A stretch of 64,000 bases of DNA from NCBI RefSeq assembly GCF_025766255.1, contig NW_026516718.1:124001-188000 (forward strand), written 5' to 3'. Below are positions 48,674 through 59,955 of the stretch, one piece after another. The translations under genes and the position numbers were made by a program. Numbering within the stretch: position 1 is the stretch's first letter; the number at the start of each line of letters is the position of its first letter. Source of the stretch: Zychaea mexicana. Lineage: Eukaryota > Mucoromycota > Mucoromycetes > Mucorales > Lichtheimiaceae. The notes beneath the pieces are model-generated. The model saw only the letters and a program-made list of their open reading frames with translations, did not search any database and was not told the origin of the DNA.

Positions 48674-49034
48674 ATGGTTTAAAGATCGCGCTCTAAGGGG
48701 GTGTGTTCTTTTTATGGGGGTTAGGGTTTAGTTCTAGTTAATAAGGAGAACCACAATAGCGTTTTTTGCTCTTTCTTTTGTGTGACTTATAGAACCAAAC
48801 AGGTCGTCTTGACACTAATTTTTCTTCGAGAATGCAATTCTTCCTCTTTCTCACCTTTTTGTCTCTTTTTTCTCTGTAGCTCTTGTTGGGCCCCACCCCT
48901 TCCCACTCGTTGTTCCATATTTTTCATTCACTCATTCATTCAAGTCCTTTCGTTCTTTATCAACGCAATTTTTCATTCTTTTTAATCTTTGACGCATAAT
49001 ACCAACCATCAACAAATAACTCTTTCCAATCGTT
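48674..49034. promoter_or_regulatory. Bidirectional upstream region of UFL1 and the SHO1-like gene
   Basis: 361 nt. It is C/T-rich near the SHO1-like start (48840-48980) and could serve both genes. No specific site is identified. Confidence 0.5.
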
Positions 49035-50471
49035 ATGGCGTTCGCCGTTCACCGACTTATTCAAAATCGATTTATTCTTTCCACCAGCATTCTCGCAATT
49101 GTAAGTGCGTGAATAGGCCAAGAAAACGTCGGATTCAGAGCGGTGATTGCTAAAGCTATTGAGGATCTTGTTTTAGAGCGGGTGGATCATAGCATTCGCT
49201 GGTGCAGTTTCATTGCAAACACTGTACGGCGCATGGTGGGTCGTGGTCTATCAAGCTTTCATCGTCGCTTTTAGCTTGTTGCTGTTCATGTCCAACACAA
49301 TGGCTCAGTATAGATTAACGGTAATAGCATCAATTACATCTTGCATACGATATTAATCGACAAGTATGCATTCATTGATTTTGCAAGTCAGATGCTGATG
49401 GCTGTTCGTCTTTCATTATGTCCGCATCTATATCAATACATAGTTCCTCACGTTCATCGCTGCTAGCATTCCACTGCTCACCATACAGGCCGATTATGTG
49501 ATTCAGTACACCAAACCATCAGTTCCAAAAGATCCAGCAAACGCTTACGCAGCTGGATATATAATTCTTGTTTTTGTCCAGGTAAAGATTGATTGATTGA
49601 TTGAGTTTGACCCGTAACAAATAAATTCACTTACATCAATATAACGATATTGACTAATTTATTCCCTCTTCTTTTGCTGCTCTCAATTACAGTACCTATG
49701 GGTGATCGTGTTTGGTAGCGATCCAAACAGTTATCTAGGAGCCTTTGGCCGAATTGTAGACGATGAACAGCCGCAACATCAACAAGCAAGCTATCATCAG
49801 CAACAACAAGCATCTATTGAACAGCCAGTCTACTTGACAACCGAAAAACATCTGGACGACACAACAGCAGTTATGGATAAACGCATTGTGATGCCACCAT
49901 ACCCTACAGCAGCCCCGGTTACAGTTACTCCAACAGATAACACGGCGTACTCTCCTGCTACAACCACCACACCACTCCAGCAACAGCCACAGCAACAATC
50001 TTCACCACAACAGCCGACCCATTCCGAGTATTTGCCACCGGCAGTTGAATACATTGAAAAAGTCGAAGCACTCCATGCGTGTAAGTCTTTTTTAGCTGCT
50101 GCTGCCGATTGGTTAACACTGCGACGCGATTGGTTTGCCTAATTATTTCTTTGGCTGATACATAGATAAAGCAAACCAGGAGGATCCAAACGAGCTGAGC
50201 TTTGAGAAAGGAGAAATACTGGAAGTCGTAGATAGAAAAGGAAACTGGTGGCAGGCCCGCAAAAGCAATGGCGCGATTGGCATAATCCCAAGCAACTACG
50301 TAAGTGATAATTAAATAGATTCATTGCCTTTTCCTTTAAAATCAACATCGCAGACGATGTGATAGAATTTACCAGCGACAAATTCGTACTAAACAATAAC
50401 CAATATATTATGTATCTTACTTATAGTTTGCACCACCAACAGCTAGTAACAGCAGTGCTGGATCTAATTAG
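49035..50471 (+). CDS. SHO1: SHO1-like osmosensor, four membrane helices plus C-terminal SH3 domain
   Basis: Plasma-membrane adaptor of the HOG osmostress MAPK route in fungi; the SH3 domain binds Pro-rich partners such as PBS2. Six exons, 304 aa: 49035-49100, 49177-49320, 49444-49581, 49693-50080, 50166-50299, 50427-50471. Four hydrophobic segments occupy residues about 12-125 ([58 protein letters not shown]). A Gln/Thr/Pro-rich linker of about 110 residues follows (repeated QQQ, TTTTP). The SH3 domain is [20 protein letters not shown]...[14 protein letters not shown]...GIIPSNY, with the ALYDY-like, WW and PSNY motifs. The short end is Ser/Asn-rich. Topology and domain order match yeast Sho1. 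Confidence 0.93.
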
Positions 50472-50998
50472 TAACCAACCGAGAAATAGGTTACTGTATA
50501 CCACTAAATCTTTTAACGACAAGATTAATACTTATTACCGCACTATATTTTATCGCCCTCCACCTCCATTAAATCCGTTCATATATGTTGTTAAATGATT
50601 ATATACAACTACTGCTATTTTGTTCTTTATCAACCAGACACTAGACATTTTATACTGTGTGTATGCATTGTGTCACACTCATAGGTGCGGCCACTACATC
50701 AGGTATCTTGTGCATGTATGGGGCTTAATAAAAAGGCTTCGCATGTTGAATGTTTTTTGCATACCTTGGCTTACAAACGCGTATGTGCTCTCTATTACAC
50801 TACACGTAGAGCCATAGATTCAACCACCCAAAAGTACTAGTAATACTGTTTCTCGCATACTTGTTGTGTAAAGTGAACGGAAATTAGCAAAAAGGTCTCT
50901 ACTTTGCTTCACAGACTGTATGATATGAAGTTTCCTTTCGATTATTCAGCTCACTATATCATCGCGCATATCTCATTTTTCCATTAAACCTGTTTGAG

Positions 50999-51068
50999 CC
51001 TTACAAGGCCTTACAAGGCGATTCTAGGCGTCCGAAAGATATCGAAAGATATCGAAAGTTATCGAAAG
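50999..51068. repeat. Small tandem repeats CCTTACAAGG and CGAAAGATAT
   Basis: CCTTACAAGG occurs twice in a row at 50999-51018. Then CGAAAGATAT-like 10-mers occur about 3.5 times at 51032-51068, the later units slightly altered. Confidence 0.85.
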
Positions 51069-51549
51069 GTGTCCACTTTTCTCTGTTTGTTAGTAATCTA
51101 ATATAGCAAACCTTGTTGCCTCAAAAAGCCTCGCGGCTTAATCACATCACTATCAAATAGCTATCATATTTCTGTAGTATAAGCTTTATTGATATACAAT
51201 TTGACGCTACACTTATATTTTAACGGTTATGTAAGAAGCTTTATACTATTAGAAAGAGATGGATTTGATACCCTTTGCACCTGTGTAATGTACCCCAAAT
51301 TTAGACGCATCAAGCCTCGTGGCACCTATTTTCTAATTTTTAATAAAATAACTGACAATGTCTTCGGACAAAACAACGTCAGGAAGTGTTGTCGTGCCGG
51401 AGAACAAGTTTTAGATTTTTTGTAAGGATATAGGAGCGGTACGGGTACCCGTAATCTGTAGTGTGTTGTCCACCAAGGTTTTTATCAAGCTCTCAATTAT
51501 GCCTACATCACCCACCGTTATCGATAAATATATTGTGATTCGTTGGTGG

Positions 51550-51693
51550 CTATTTTAGGACATCTCGTAAATTGATTAAAGCTTCTCTTCTGACTAATCT
51601 GTTGTTATGCTGATTCCTTTCGTTTAATGCGTCTTCAATGTATTGGCGCTTTCTATCGTAGAAATTGCGCAATCGCGGATCTGTACAGTACTC
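51550..51693 (-). pseudogene. Possible 47-codon coding relic
   Basis: The frame reads EYCTDPRLRNFYDRKRQYIE, then a basic helical stretch, and ends at a stop. It has protein-like composition, with no start codon and no neighbours in frame. Family unknown; it could be a leftover of a mobile element. Confidence 0.3.
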
Positions 51694-53414
51694 TTAAACA
51701 TGCTTTAAGTTCAGTTATAAGTTTCCATTAAGGTATCTGTAAGTGAGGCTTGGGAAACTGTTTCGCAGCATAGCATATAAGCATGGATAGAAAATCGGGG
51801 GTGCATTCACCCATCAGACATATATATTAACATCCAAGAGCACCTTACGGCTAAACTTAAACAAGGAAGTCAAGCTGTAATAATGCTATATTAAGTCTGC
51901 TTGTTCGATAAAAAGTGCAGCAAAGGAATCTACTCTGTGTCTGTTTTTACAAGAACGACACGAAGATGCTCCGTTTCGTATCTTTTGCTTATCGATACCG
52001 TCACGGAAAACTGCAGAAGCAAGGGATTTTGAATGTGGCTATGGATGTACAAAGCTCACACTCATGTAAAAAAATGGATTTTGGGGAAGGTATAATCATG
52101 CTCGGAGGTGGGGGCTGTGGACCTATAATTGGGGAGAAGTAGGGAGAGAGGATATAATTTCTTGTTGTCTTCTGAATGTCTAACCAACAGGTGGGTGAAA
52201 CCGTTGCTAATGTCATCTATATCACGAGACTGATTTGATCATCAACCAGGCAGCAACAGCCTTATTTGCTCAGTAAAAAACTAAACGATATATCCTGATA
52301 AACTATTTTTATCGTAATAGAGAACGTTCATCACCTAATATACCGCCGACTATTGTAATAACATAATAATCACTGTGTCCCATCAATTATTACTGCCGTC
52401 ACCATCATCATGAATCGATCACTAAGCATCAATAATAATCAATCATAATTAAATGTGAATACAATAAAAAGCCAATTCATATGGCAAGCCACCTCATTGG
52501 CCGTGCGTCATGAACCTAAATTTGAAGGGTACCCCACGTCCTTTTGTCTGTGATACGAACGGCACATTTTTTTCGCTGTAAAAAGGCAGGGATGGTTAAC
52601 CTCTGGTTAATGCATAGTGCGTACACTCGCACCAAATGCCAAGTCTAGAACTTGATAGTAAGCATCAACGAACATGCCCATGTGTGTTTGGCTGCTTGCT
52701 ATATGTCTCACACACTAATACACATGTGCGCATGCACTAGCGGACAAATAAGTTTTTCACAAGGTGCTTCCCCCGGAGGAAAATGAAAAAAAAGGGCTGA
52801 CAGAAGTGCCACGGATGATTCTTGTATTACGATTGGTTTTCTGTGGGTCAGCAGTAAGCCCCAATGTTGTGCAGCAGGCAACTGCAAGCAAAATTTTATA
52901 ACAAATAAAGCACACCACGCTCTCTAATGGCTAATCCTGCGAGTAACAAACAATATAATCAACTGATAATTCGTCTTATAAGCACCCACAATAAACAGAA
53001 AAGCATGTTTTCTATGATGAGACAATTCGCCACTATGAAATGGATCGCCACTTTTTCAAAGATTGTAAAGGTATGAAAACACGTGTGCCCCGGATTTATT
53101 TTTGACGGCGACACATATGCTCTGCTTTTTATGGAATTTCATCAGTAAGGAATATACTATATGATGGAAGAAACGGTTTGTGCGACCATAATAGAGGAAA
53201 GATTGGGGGTATACAAGGTTTAGAATAACAGGGTAAAAAAGATAATATGAAAGAGGAAAATTACAAAGAGAATTGGTCTTGTTAGATGTGGTGGTATACA
53301 AAGAAGAGGATGCTTGTCGGGGATGATTATAGTACTTTAAATGCGCGATAGAGAGGAAGGAAGAAAGGGAAATAAAGAGGTGATTGAAGTGTATAAAATA
53401 TATTGAAAAGTTTT

Positions 53415-53783
53415 TTAGCAGGCCATCGAGGAAGGTGCAGACCGTGATGATGCTTGTGGCCATGCTGTAGTTGTCGGTGGTCGTAGACTGTCATGATGGT
53501 GATGGTGATGACGATGGTGGCTCCAGCTGCTTACTTCGTCGTTGCTGATAAACTCTGGAAACGAGACGTAGGTTTTTTCAAACTGGGTCAAGCTAGCGTT
53601 AGCAGAATCGGTGATTGCCTGAGCAGTGCAGTACTTCTCGTTGGGAGTTAATGCGGGTTGGTTTGAGGTCTGTTGTTGTTGCTGCTGCTGCTGCTGTTGT
53701 TGTTGTTGTTGTTGCGAGTCGAAAGCGTTGGCGATCGAGTGAAGCCACTGAAAAGCGATCTCGCGAAAATGCCGTTGATGCAT
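53415..53783 (-). CDS. Small 122-aa protein with polyGln and polyHis tracts, uncertain
   Basis: A single unbroken frame from ATG 53783 to stop 53415. The N-terminal helix-like segment MHQRHFREIAFQWLHSIANA is followed by 15 or more Gln residues, a central NEKYCTAQAITDSANASLTQ stretch, a His run (HHHRHHHHHH-like) and a Ser/Pro/Thr end. The polyQ is coded by mixed CAA/CAG. No family is recognised. It could be a real small regulator or simply a frame opened by the repeats. The N-terminal segment outside the repeats argues mildly for a gene. Confidence 0.45.
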   Translation of the reverse strand: MHQRHFREIAFQWLHSIANAFDSQQQQQQQQQQQQQQQTSNQPALTPNEKYCTAQAITDSANASLTQFEKTYVSFPEFISNDEVSSWSHHRHHHHHHDSLRPPTTTAWPQASSRSAPSSMAC

Positions 53784-55041
53784 TGTTGTAGATAATGGTG
53801 ATGTTATTAGCGAGTAGTGGAAGAGGTGGTGCTGGTGTTGGCAGAAATGACAGGAGAAGGAGAAGGAGGAGAAGAAGAAGAAAGAGATGAAGATGCTAGT
53901 AGTGGATGCTCGTAATGATGGATGATGATGAACTGGAAAAAAAAAGAAAAAAGCAGTGAAGGAATGATGTGCAAGAGGGGGGGGGATAAATAAGACCGAT
54001 TCCTTTTATAATGAAAGGCGGATAAGCCCGAGCCTGTCATTCGCGTGGTACGGTTACTCTCCTCTGAAAGGCAAATACCACAGGAACAGCCATATTTGGT
54101 AAGCCAGTACACCAACCTCATTACAGTATTTGGAGTACCCAATTATTGAACAAAGCAGGGAGAGGGTGAGTGAAGTAGCAACAAAAACAACAGGGTCAAT
54201 CATCAGGATTGTTCGTTTTCTTGCTGATCAAAGTATTTTTGAACATTCTACTATATATATCCACTTAATAAGTTGATAAGTTAGTAACCAGGCAACACCC
54301 GGTCTCTAGGCAACAACGGCCTGTAACTGTGAGGTGAGTCGGGAGGTCACCGAATGGGCCTCTATTTAGATCGCTCTGTGCGGAACCAACGTGGCATCGA
54401 ATCCGCGGTGGTCCTCAATCTTTTTGCGTGTGTACGACCTGGCAGGTGTCACATGGATCTTCCCTCACCCTTCTCTGGCTGCTGATGGCTGTGTGAATGT
54501 GTAAACAATCAAAGTTTTTCCTTTTTGTCTTTTCTCTCCTTTTATCAGTGAGACTCTGTATCACTCTTTGTCATGATACCACTCTTGTTTGTCGCGAGTC
54601 ATACGATGAGCATGCGTTTTTTGTTAAACGCAAGAAAGAAAGAAAAAAAGAATGAAATATATTGCTCCTCCTGCCCGCAGAAAACTCAAAAGTATACATA
54701 CTCGTAAAGTGCTAAAACATAATGCTAAGACTCAACGCTCCTCGCAGAGTGTACCCTGACCACAAAGGACCCAGCATCATTATCATCATCATTGTCATCA
54801 ACAACAGCAAAAGAAATAGCACATCTTTAGGTTTTTAATGAGTTATTTAAGTTTTGCTTTATAGCCAACTGACACGGCACACTGTACACTACTTTGTAAA
54901 TGTATTATAAACGCCCATTTCTTTTTACAGGTCCCCATCAATGGAATATTCACAACCATCTCGGGCCACAAACTGGACGAGCTTATCCAATTAAAAACTG
55001 GCCTCTCTTGTTTCTTTTTGCTCTTCACTCGTTTCCTTTTT
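53784..55041. other. Intergenic, 1.26 kb upstream of the polyQ ORF and downstream of RAB11
   Basis: A pair of related short strings (CCAGGCAACAC and CTAGGCAACAAC) lies near 54288-54320. Otherwise the region is AT-rich with short motif-free frames. Confidence 0.5.
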
Positions 55042-56233
55042 TTAGCAGCATCCACCCTGTTTCTGCTCATCGGGTGTCTGTGATACCAGAATAGTTTGAC
55101 CGCCTGTAGGCTTGATGGCATTGTTCGACGATTCCAGTGCTTTGTTGGATACAATCCGGTAGATTTCTAAACGAGAACTGCGCGTTAGTCCGTTGCTGCT
55201 ATCTTCTGTTTCCCTTTTCCGGTATCCCGCTGCCTGTTGCTGCTTATCACTCCTACTCTACCTGTCAAAATTCTTTGGAACGATAACTCAACGTTGGTTG
55301 CGTCCAATGCCGAAGTCTCAATAAACGATAAACCATTCTCAGCTAGAAGCAGTTTTAGTACCCGCGCTATTTCCGTTTTGCTAACGACATAAAAGTATTT
55401 CATGCTCACCTGCAAACTGCTTGGCTTCATCAGTGGGTACAGCTCGCAAGTGGCGCAAATCGCTCTTGTTGCCGACCAGCATAATCACGATATTTGAATC
55501 AGCATGGTCCCGAAGTTCTTTCAGCCAACGTCCGACGCTTTCGTAGGTCGAGTGCTTTGAGATATCATACACCAACAACGCCCCCACTGCGCCGCGATAG
55601 TATCTATTTATATTGCGCACACATATGCGTTACACCGTGCAGATCCACTTGTTGTCTTTCTAAATAAACCGCTCTTTTCCTCCTAATTTTACTTACGCGC
55701 TGGTGATCGCACGATACCGTTCCTGACCGGCTTCATTATAAACGAATCAATACCATTTTGTGTAACCGACACAGCCCGCGTCGCTCAAAAAAATAAAAAG
55801 CAAAAGACAAGAGTCTCGGCCAGAAGTGACCCTCCACTTACCAGTATCCCAAATCTGTGCCTTAATCACTTTGTTATCAACTTGAATACTACGAGTAGCA
55901 AATTCGACACCAATGGTACTCTTGGATTCGAGGTTGAACTCATTTCGCGTGAATCGTCCGAGAAGATTGGTCCTTTTTAAAAGAATTAGCAAGCGTCAGT
56001 ATTACTGATGAGCAAAATGGGCCAGAAGGGAAAACAAGGGAGGTAGTGGTGGCATTAGGTGTACTGGTCGTAATGGCAGTGGTGATAACATACTTTCCAA
56101 CACCGGAGTCACCAATTAGAACAACTATATTAACGCTATGAGTTTTCCTTTTTCTTCCACTTAACACTTCCTTGTTTCTGACCCTCAATCTAGTACCTTT
56201 GAAAAGATAATCGTATTCATCGTCTCGGCTCAT
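55042..56233 (-). CDS. YPT3: Rab GTPase, RAB11/YPT3 type
   Basis: Controls recycling-endosome and post-Golgi traffic. Seven exons, 210 aa: 56233-56197, 56124-56094, 55972-55842, 55730-55697, 55603-55410, 55342-55262, 55166-55042. The N-terminus [12 protein letters not shown] is RAB11-like. G1 is GDSGVGKT; the switch I region [15 protein letters not shown] is identical to the RAB11 effector loop; G3 is [20 protein letters not shown]4 is GNKSDL; G5 is ETSALDATN. The prenylation motif is C-terminal GGCC. Exons of 31 and 34 nt are short but well supported by the protein they rebuild. RAB11 class GTPases bring the exocyst to vesicles, so this links to SEC8 in the same window. Confidence 0.96.
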
Positions 56234-57669
56234 TTTGTGGATTATTTAACAAGGTTCAGTAGGAAAGGAAAAGCAGCTGTTTTTCCGGGTTGCAAGAAAG
56301 TAAGGTTAAAGTAAGCAATTTAGTAACCCCGCTAAAGCAGTTGTGCGGTCCTTATCACAGACGAGTCGATCGTTAGAAAAAAGCCTTGAAAGCCAGGGTT
56401 CGCTCTCTTTTTTTCTTTCCGTCAAGACAGCATGACGTGACATCAGATATAAAGGAGGTGAATGCTTTCAAAGGTACTTTGTTTGCTGGAAACACAGTAT
56501 TATTTGTTGCATCCTACTGTGATGCTCAGATGATCACCTCCCACCGCACTACGCAGATAGAAACAGTGCATTATTAAGGTTGCCCGAGAGAAAAAAAAGG
56601 GTAAGTTGCTGCTAATGAAAGCTGCTGCCTCTTGCTGCTTTTTTCCTTGCCTCCTATGGCCGAATGAAAGAGTTACGTGGCATCAATAGAAAGGATGTGT
56701 ATGTAATTTTCGTACTACTGGTTCCTTCAAGACTTAAGATTTAGGCAAAGTTATACAGATGGGACAAAGTGAGTTTGAAGTCCGAGTCGTACGCAATAAC
56801 AAGTGTTGGGAAGAGCCAGTTATACCTCTCCCGCTTTAGAGCCACAAACCTTTCCAGATCTGACGCGAGCAAGGATGTCCCTTAGGAGGCAGGGTTCACA
56901 TCAAAAGATTTTAGTCTATATCTTCTCCCGTCTCTTCGTAGTTAGTTTGCTCAAAAATTTTCGCTGATCCGAGCCCTCATCTAGATAATAGTAGCAGATA
57001 AGTCTTTGTTTGAATGTCGAGAAAGACGTTGAACTGTGACAATCGACGACATGTGCTGATTCTTTTTGGATGCATTGCTGCATATGCAAAGCTTGGATGC
57101 GATACAGAAATTAAGTAGACTCACACATCGTATGAATAAATGTTTGCTGTCAGTCTTATCCGAACAGATGGATGAGAGCTGAACGACAAAAATGCATGAA
57201 TTGGATGTAAAAAACCAAATTACTTCTTATATATAGGTTTCTGTCCAAACATCGCAGCAAGTTCGTCGATTTCTTTCGTCAATCCGCTATAAATTATGCC
57301 GCGCAATAACCGCTACAGTAGCATTTACGGGATATACCGATCACAGTTGATATCATTTTGTTGTACCTATAGTTATCATCCCACACTCGAACTGCTGTCG
57401 TGAAGACGTTGCATCATTCGCCTTGACACGTGTTTCCCATGAGTGCAGTTTACTTTAAATCCTTTATTATAGGTCGAAGATCGATAAGTAAGCTTTGGAA
57501 CCATAAGCGCGTACAGCCCTAATGACATCGGTTCACTCTCCTCTTTACCATTTTCAAATATATACGCACATTTACACATGCACTCCAATGGTATTAAATA
57601 ATCAGCAATGCCTTTCTTTCTTTTACTTTCGTTGAAAAAACAAAGTTTCTACTAGATACACAGGCTAGT
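56234..57669. other. Intergenic, 1.4 kb between RAB11 and eL38
   Basis: Mostly motif-free. Minus-strand fragments near 57225-57290 and 57380-57590 read like exon pieces, but I could not splice them into one frame. Confidence 0.45.
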
Positions 57670-58264
57670 TTATTTGACCTCGTTCACAGAAAGAGCTATA
57701 AAAATTAAGGAGAAAATTCATGAGTAACCCGCCGTGCTTATTTCGCATAAATTTAAAATTGATATACGTACTGGGGGGAAGCGACTGCTTAAGCTTGCCA
57801 GCCTTTTGCTTGTCGTTGACGACAAGGGTGTAGAGGTAGCGGGAGCAGCGAACCTTGAACTTGACAGAGTCGGCGTTCTTCTTGATGCAGGCCGCTAATT
57901 TAAGTGTATACCACCGTCAGTTTAATCCTTCGAAAGGCAGATTCCTCACAATAAGTAAAAGTAATGCTTACACTTGGCATCCTTGCGGCGAGCAATTTCA
58001 AGGAATTCCTTAATGTCTTTGATTTGCTTAGGCTGTTTACATGTAGCAATAATTGAAAGAATTAAAATCGTTAATAAAATTGTACTGCAACTAATAATGT
58101 CCCCAAATGGATTGCTCCCCGGCGAGTTGAACGGTTGTTATTTCGGTTGAATCCATCGTTCCATCTAATCATCCATCCGATCCATCCGTTCGTCGTCATC
58201 GAGAAGCAATCAATTGGTGATGTATCGTAGTATCGGTATGGGTTGGGCTGATGCACGTTACCAT
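57670..58264 (-). CDS. RPL38: 60S ribosomal protein eL38 (RPL38)
   Basis: Structural protein of the large ribosomal subunit, 70 aa as in other eukaryotes. Exons: 58264-58262 (ATG only), 58032-57972, 57894-57772, 57695-57670. The protein reads [20 protein letters not shown], then [40 protein letters not shown], ending PPTLSVNEVK. The match to human eL38 is along its whole length. The first intron directly follows the ATG, a pattern common in fungal ribosomal-protein genes. The ATG exon was chosen because ATG/GTAACG at 58264 is the best candidate and follows a CT-rich leader; this is the least certain part. Confidence 0.93.
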
Positions 58265-59643
58265 TGCGATTCGCTTTAGCAACAAGAGAGAGGGAGCCTG
58301 CAAGTAGTGTGCGGACCTTTTCGATATGGTACGCTGCTTCCTAAACTGAGGCAAGCTGGATTTCTGTGGACATACACAGCCAATGACAATGCTAGAATTT
58401 TGGTGCCTAGCGAATGTCTTCACTGAAAACGTGCATTTCCTTACTTCTGCAACTTCCTTTTAATCAATACCCGTATTAAAAATAATGAGACATTTTTATT
58501 CTTTACAACGTCACTCCCAGCACTGGAAACAAAAAGAGAGAGAGAACTGCATATACTTCATTGGAAATCCCAGATATCGGATGTCGTTCTTCAAAGGCAA
58601 AAGTGAACCTAGTAGTTCTTAAATTTAGATTATTACAACTAACAACCAATGCACTTGGTAAAAAAAGGATATTGATTCTACTGTATTACAATAGCCACAG
58701 TGGTGGTCTGTTAGTTTTTCTATGTACACGGTATTGTGTGACCAAATAAACCAGCCATTCTTTAGCTGCAGGGGCAGCAGTGCATCTAGATCAAGATCAT
58801 CCTTACTGCCTTCATAATGTCAATACACGAACATGTATAATTTTGTCTATATCATGTTCGGCGATATGCTAAGTCACAAATAAGTGGCATCTGCTAGTGA
58901 ATTGATTGAAACCCCATAGTTATTGCGGCCAGAACTTATAAAATTGTAAGTGATGAAACGAGGAAGCCCCATAGAAATTACCGTGAGAGTTGAGCGACAA
59001 ATGGCACTTTACGAACTGTGTTGCATATTCCGCTACATATTATGCATACACCGAGAAAATTATTGCTGGGAGATATTTGAAAAGCTCCAAGCTGGGGAGG
59101 TCATCTTCAGTTAGCTCGTGGCTAACAATACTGATGCATTTGTCGGCACTGTAAGAAGTAAAACTATACAGTTGGTGGTGGAGCGAAACTTTGACCTGAA
59201 TGACTATGATTAGCGGCAACATTCTCGTCCTGCTGCATTGTTATTAGTAGCGTTACTGACATCGTCAGTGAATTTAGCCAAGCGTTTTTTGCAACTAATT
59301 TGGTAGCGTCTGTAATTTGGGAGGTGAACGACTGTGCCTCGCCGCCACGATACATATGAAGATGTGTAGATGTCTTCGCACTATGCGTGCTGGTATAATT
59401 ACTTTTAATTCCCCCTGGCGAGCTTGCATGGTAATGTGTGGCTCATTGACTTATTTAGGAAACAACAGTTGATGGGCAACTTGGGTGGCACCTGTGGTAA
59501 ATAAATATAAAAGCATGAATACAAGATACCTCACTATAAAAGAATTCTCTTCAAATCTATTAGGGTTACATTCTCGTATATATATAAATCTTTACAGCCC
59601 ATATTTACAATCATTTGAATAACAACAAGCTCATATAATAATC
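58265..59643. other. Intergenic, 1.38 kb between divergent eL38 and the small zinc-finger gene
   Basis: AT-rich, with only short frames without motifs (58561-58749, 59164-59355). Near its right end is a TATA-like element (listed separately). Confidence 0.5.
59577..59588 (+). promoter_or_regulatory. TATA-box-like element upstream of the 103-aa zinc-finger gene
   Basis: TATATATATAAA, about 56 nt upstream of the start codon. Confidence 0.5.
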
Positions 59644-59955
59644 ATGCCAATGTGCTTAAGTAAACTTGAACCCGTTTTACCCAAGGATGATCGACATTGC
59701 AACATCTGCAACAAGAGTTTCACACGCCGCCGAGATCTAAAGCGCCACATCCGTTCTAGCAAAGCCCACAGAAACAAGGACATTGCCAACTGCGAATGCC
59801 CCATTTGTGGCAAGATGTTTACGCGACCCGATATTCAAAAAAAACATCAAGCCAACAAGAGCTGCCTCGGTCGACTATTCAGGATACTCCGGGATGCAGG
59901 AATGGTCATACCACAAACCGATATCACTGACGACAATGCTATGGTTCTGTATTAG
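59644..59955 (+). CDS. Small two-zinc-finger protein (103 aa)
   Basis: Intronless. Finger 1 is CNICNKSFTRRRDLKRHIRS followed by SKAH (C-x2-C-x12-H-x6-H). Finger 2 is CPICGKMFTRPDIQKKHQAN followed by KSC (C-x2-C-x12-H-x5-C, so C2HC). The linker is about 10 residues. The first 15 residues (MPMCLSKLEPVLPKD) and the end (GMVIPQTDITDDNAMVLY) have no motif. It is probably a DNA-binding regulator or a truncated one; a nuclear role is inferred. The same unusual finger spacing occurs in the gene at 63112-63819. Confidence 0.85.
   Translation: MPMCLSKLEPVLPKDDRHCNICNKSFTRRRDLKRHIRSSKAHRNKDIANCECPICGKMFTRPDIQKKHQANKSCLGRLFRILRDAGMVIPQTDITDDNAMVLY

Larger units (their letters stand above)
50472..53414. 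other. 2.9-kb AT-rich gene-poor stretch with a short tandem array and an ORF relic
   Basis: No intact gene. It contains a tandem array near 51000-51068 and, on the minus strand, a 47-codon frame at 51550-51693. Short plus-strand frames (for example 51189-51425) show no motif. It may hold decayed mobile-element sequence, but I cannot name one. Confidence 0.5.

Noticed and set aside
53807..54142. 111-codon minus-strand frame upstream of the polyQ ORF
   Set aside because: Low-complexity Ser/Pro/Thr end and no motif. It may simply be the 5' UTR of the polyQ ORF.
57225..57590. Minus-strand fragments reading GLTKEIDELAAMFGQKPIYK near 57230 and LWFQSLLIDLRPIIKDLK near 57490
   Set aside because: They look like exon pieces of a small gene downstream of eL38, but no set of GT-AG junctions joined them in one frame. 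Left unannotated.
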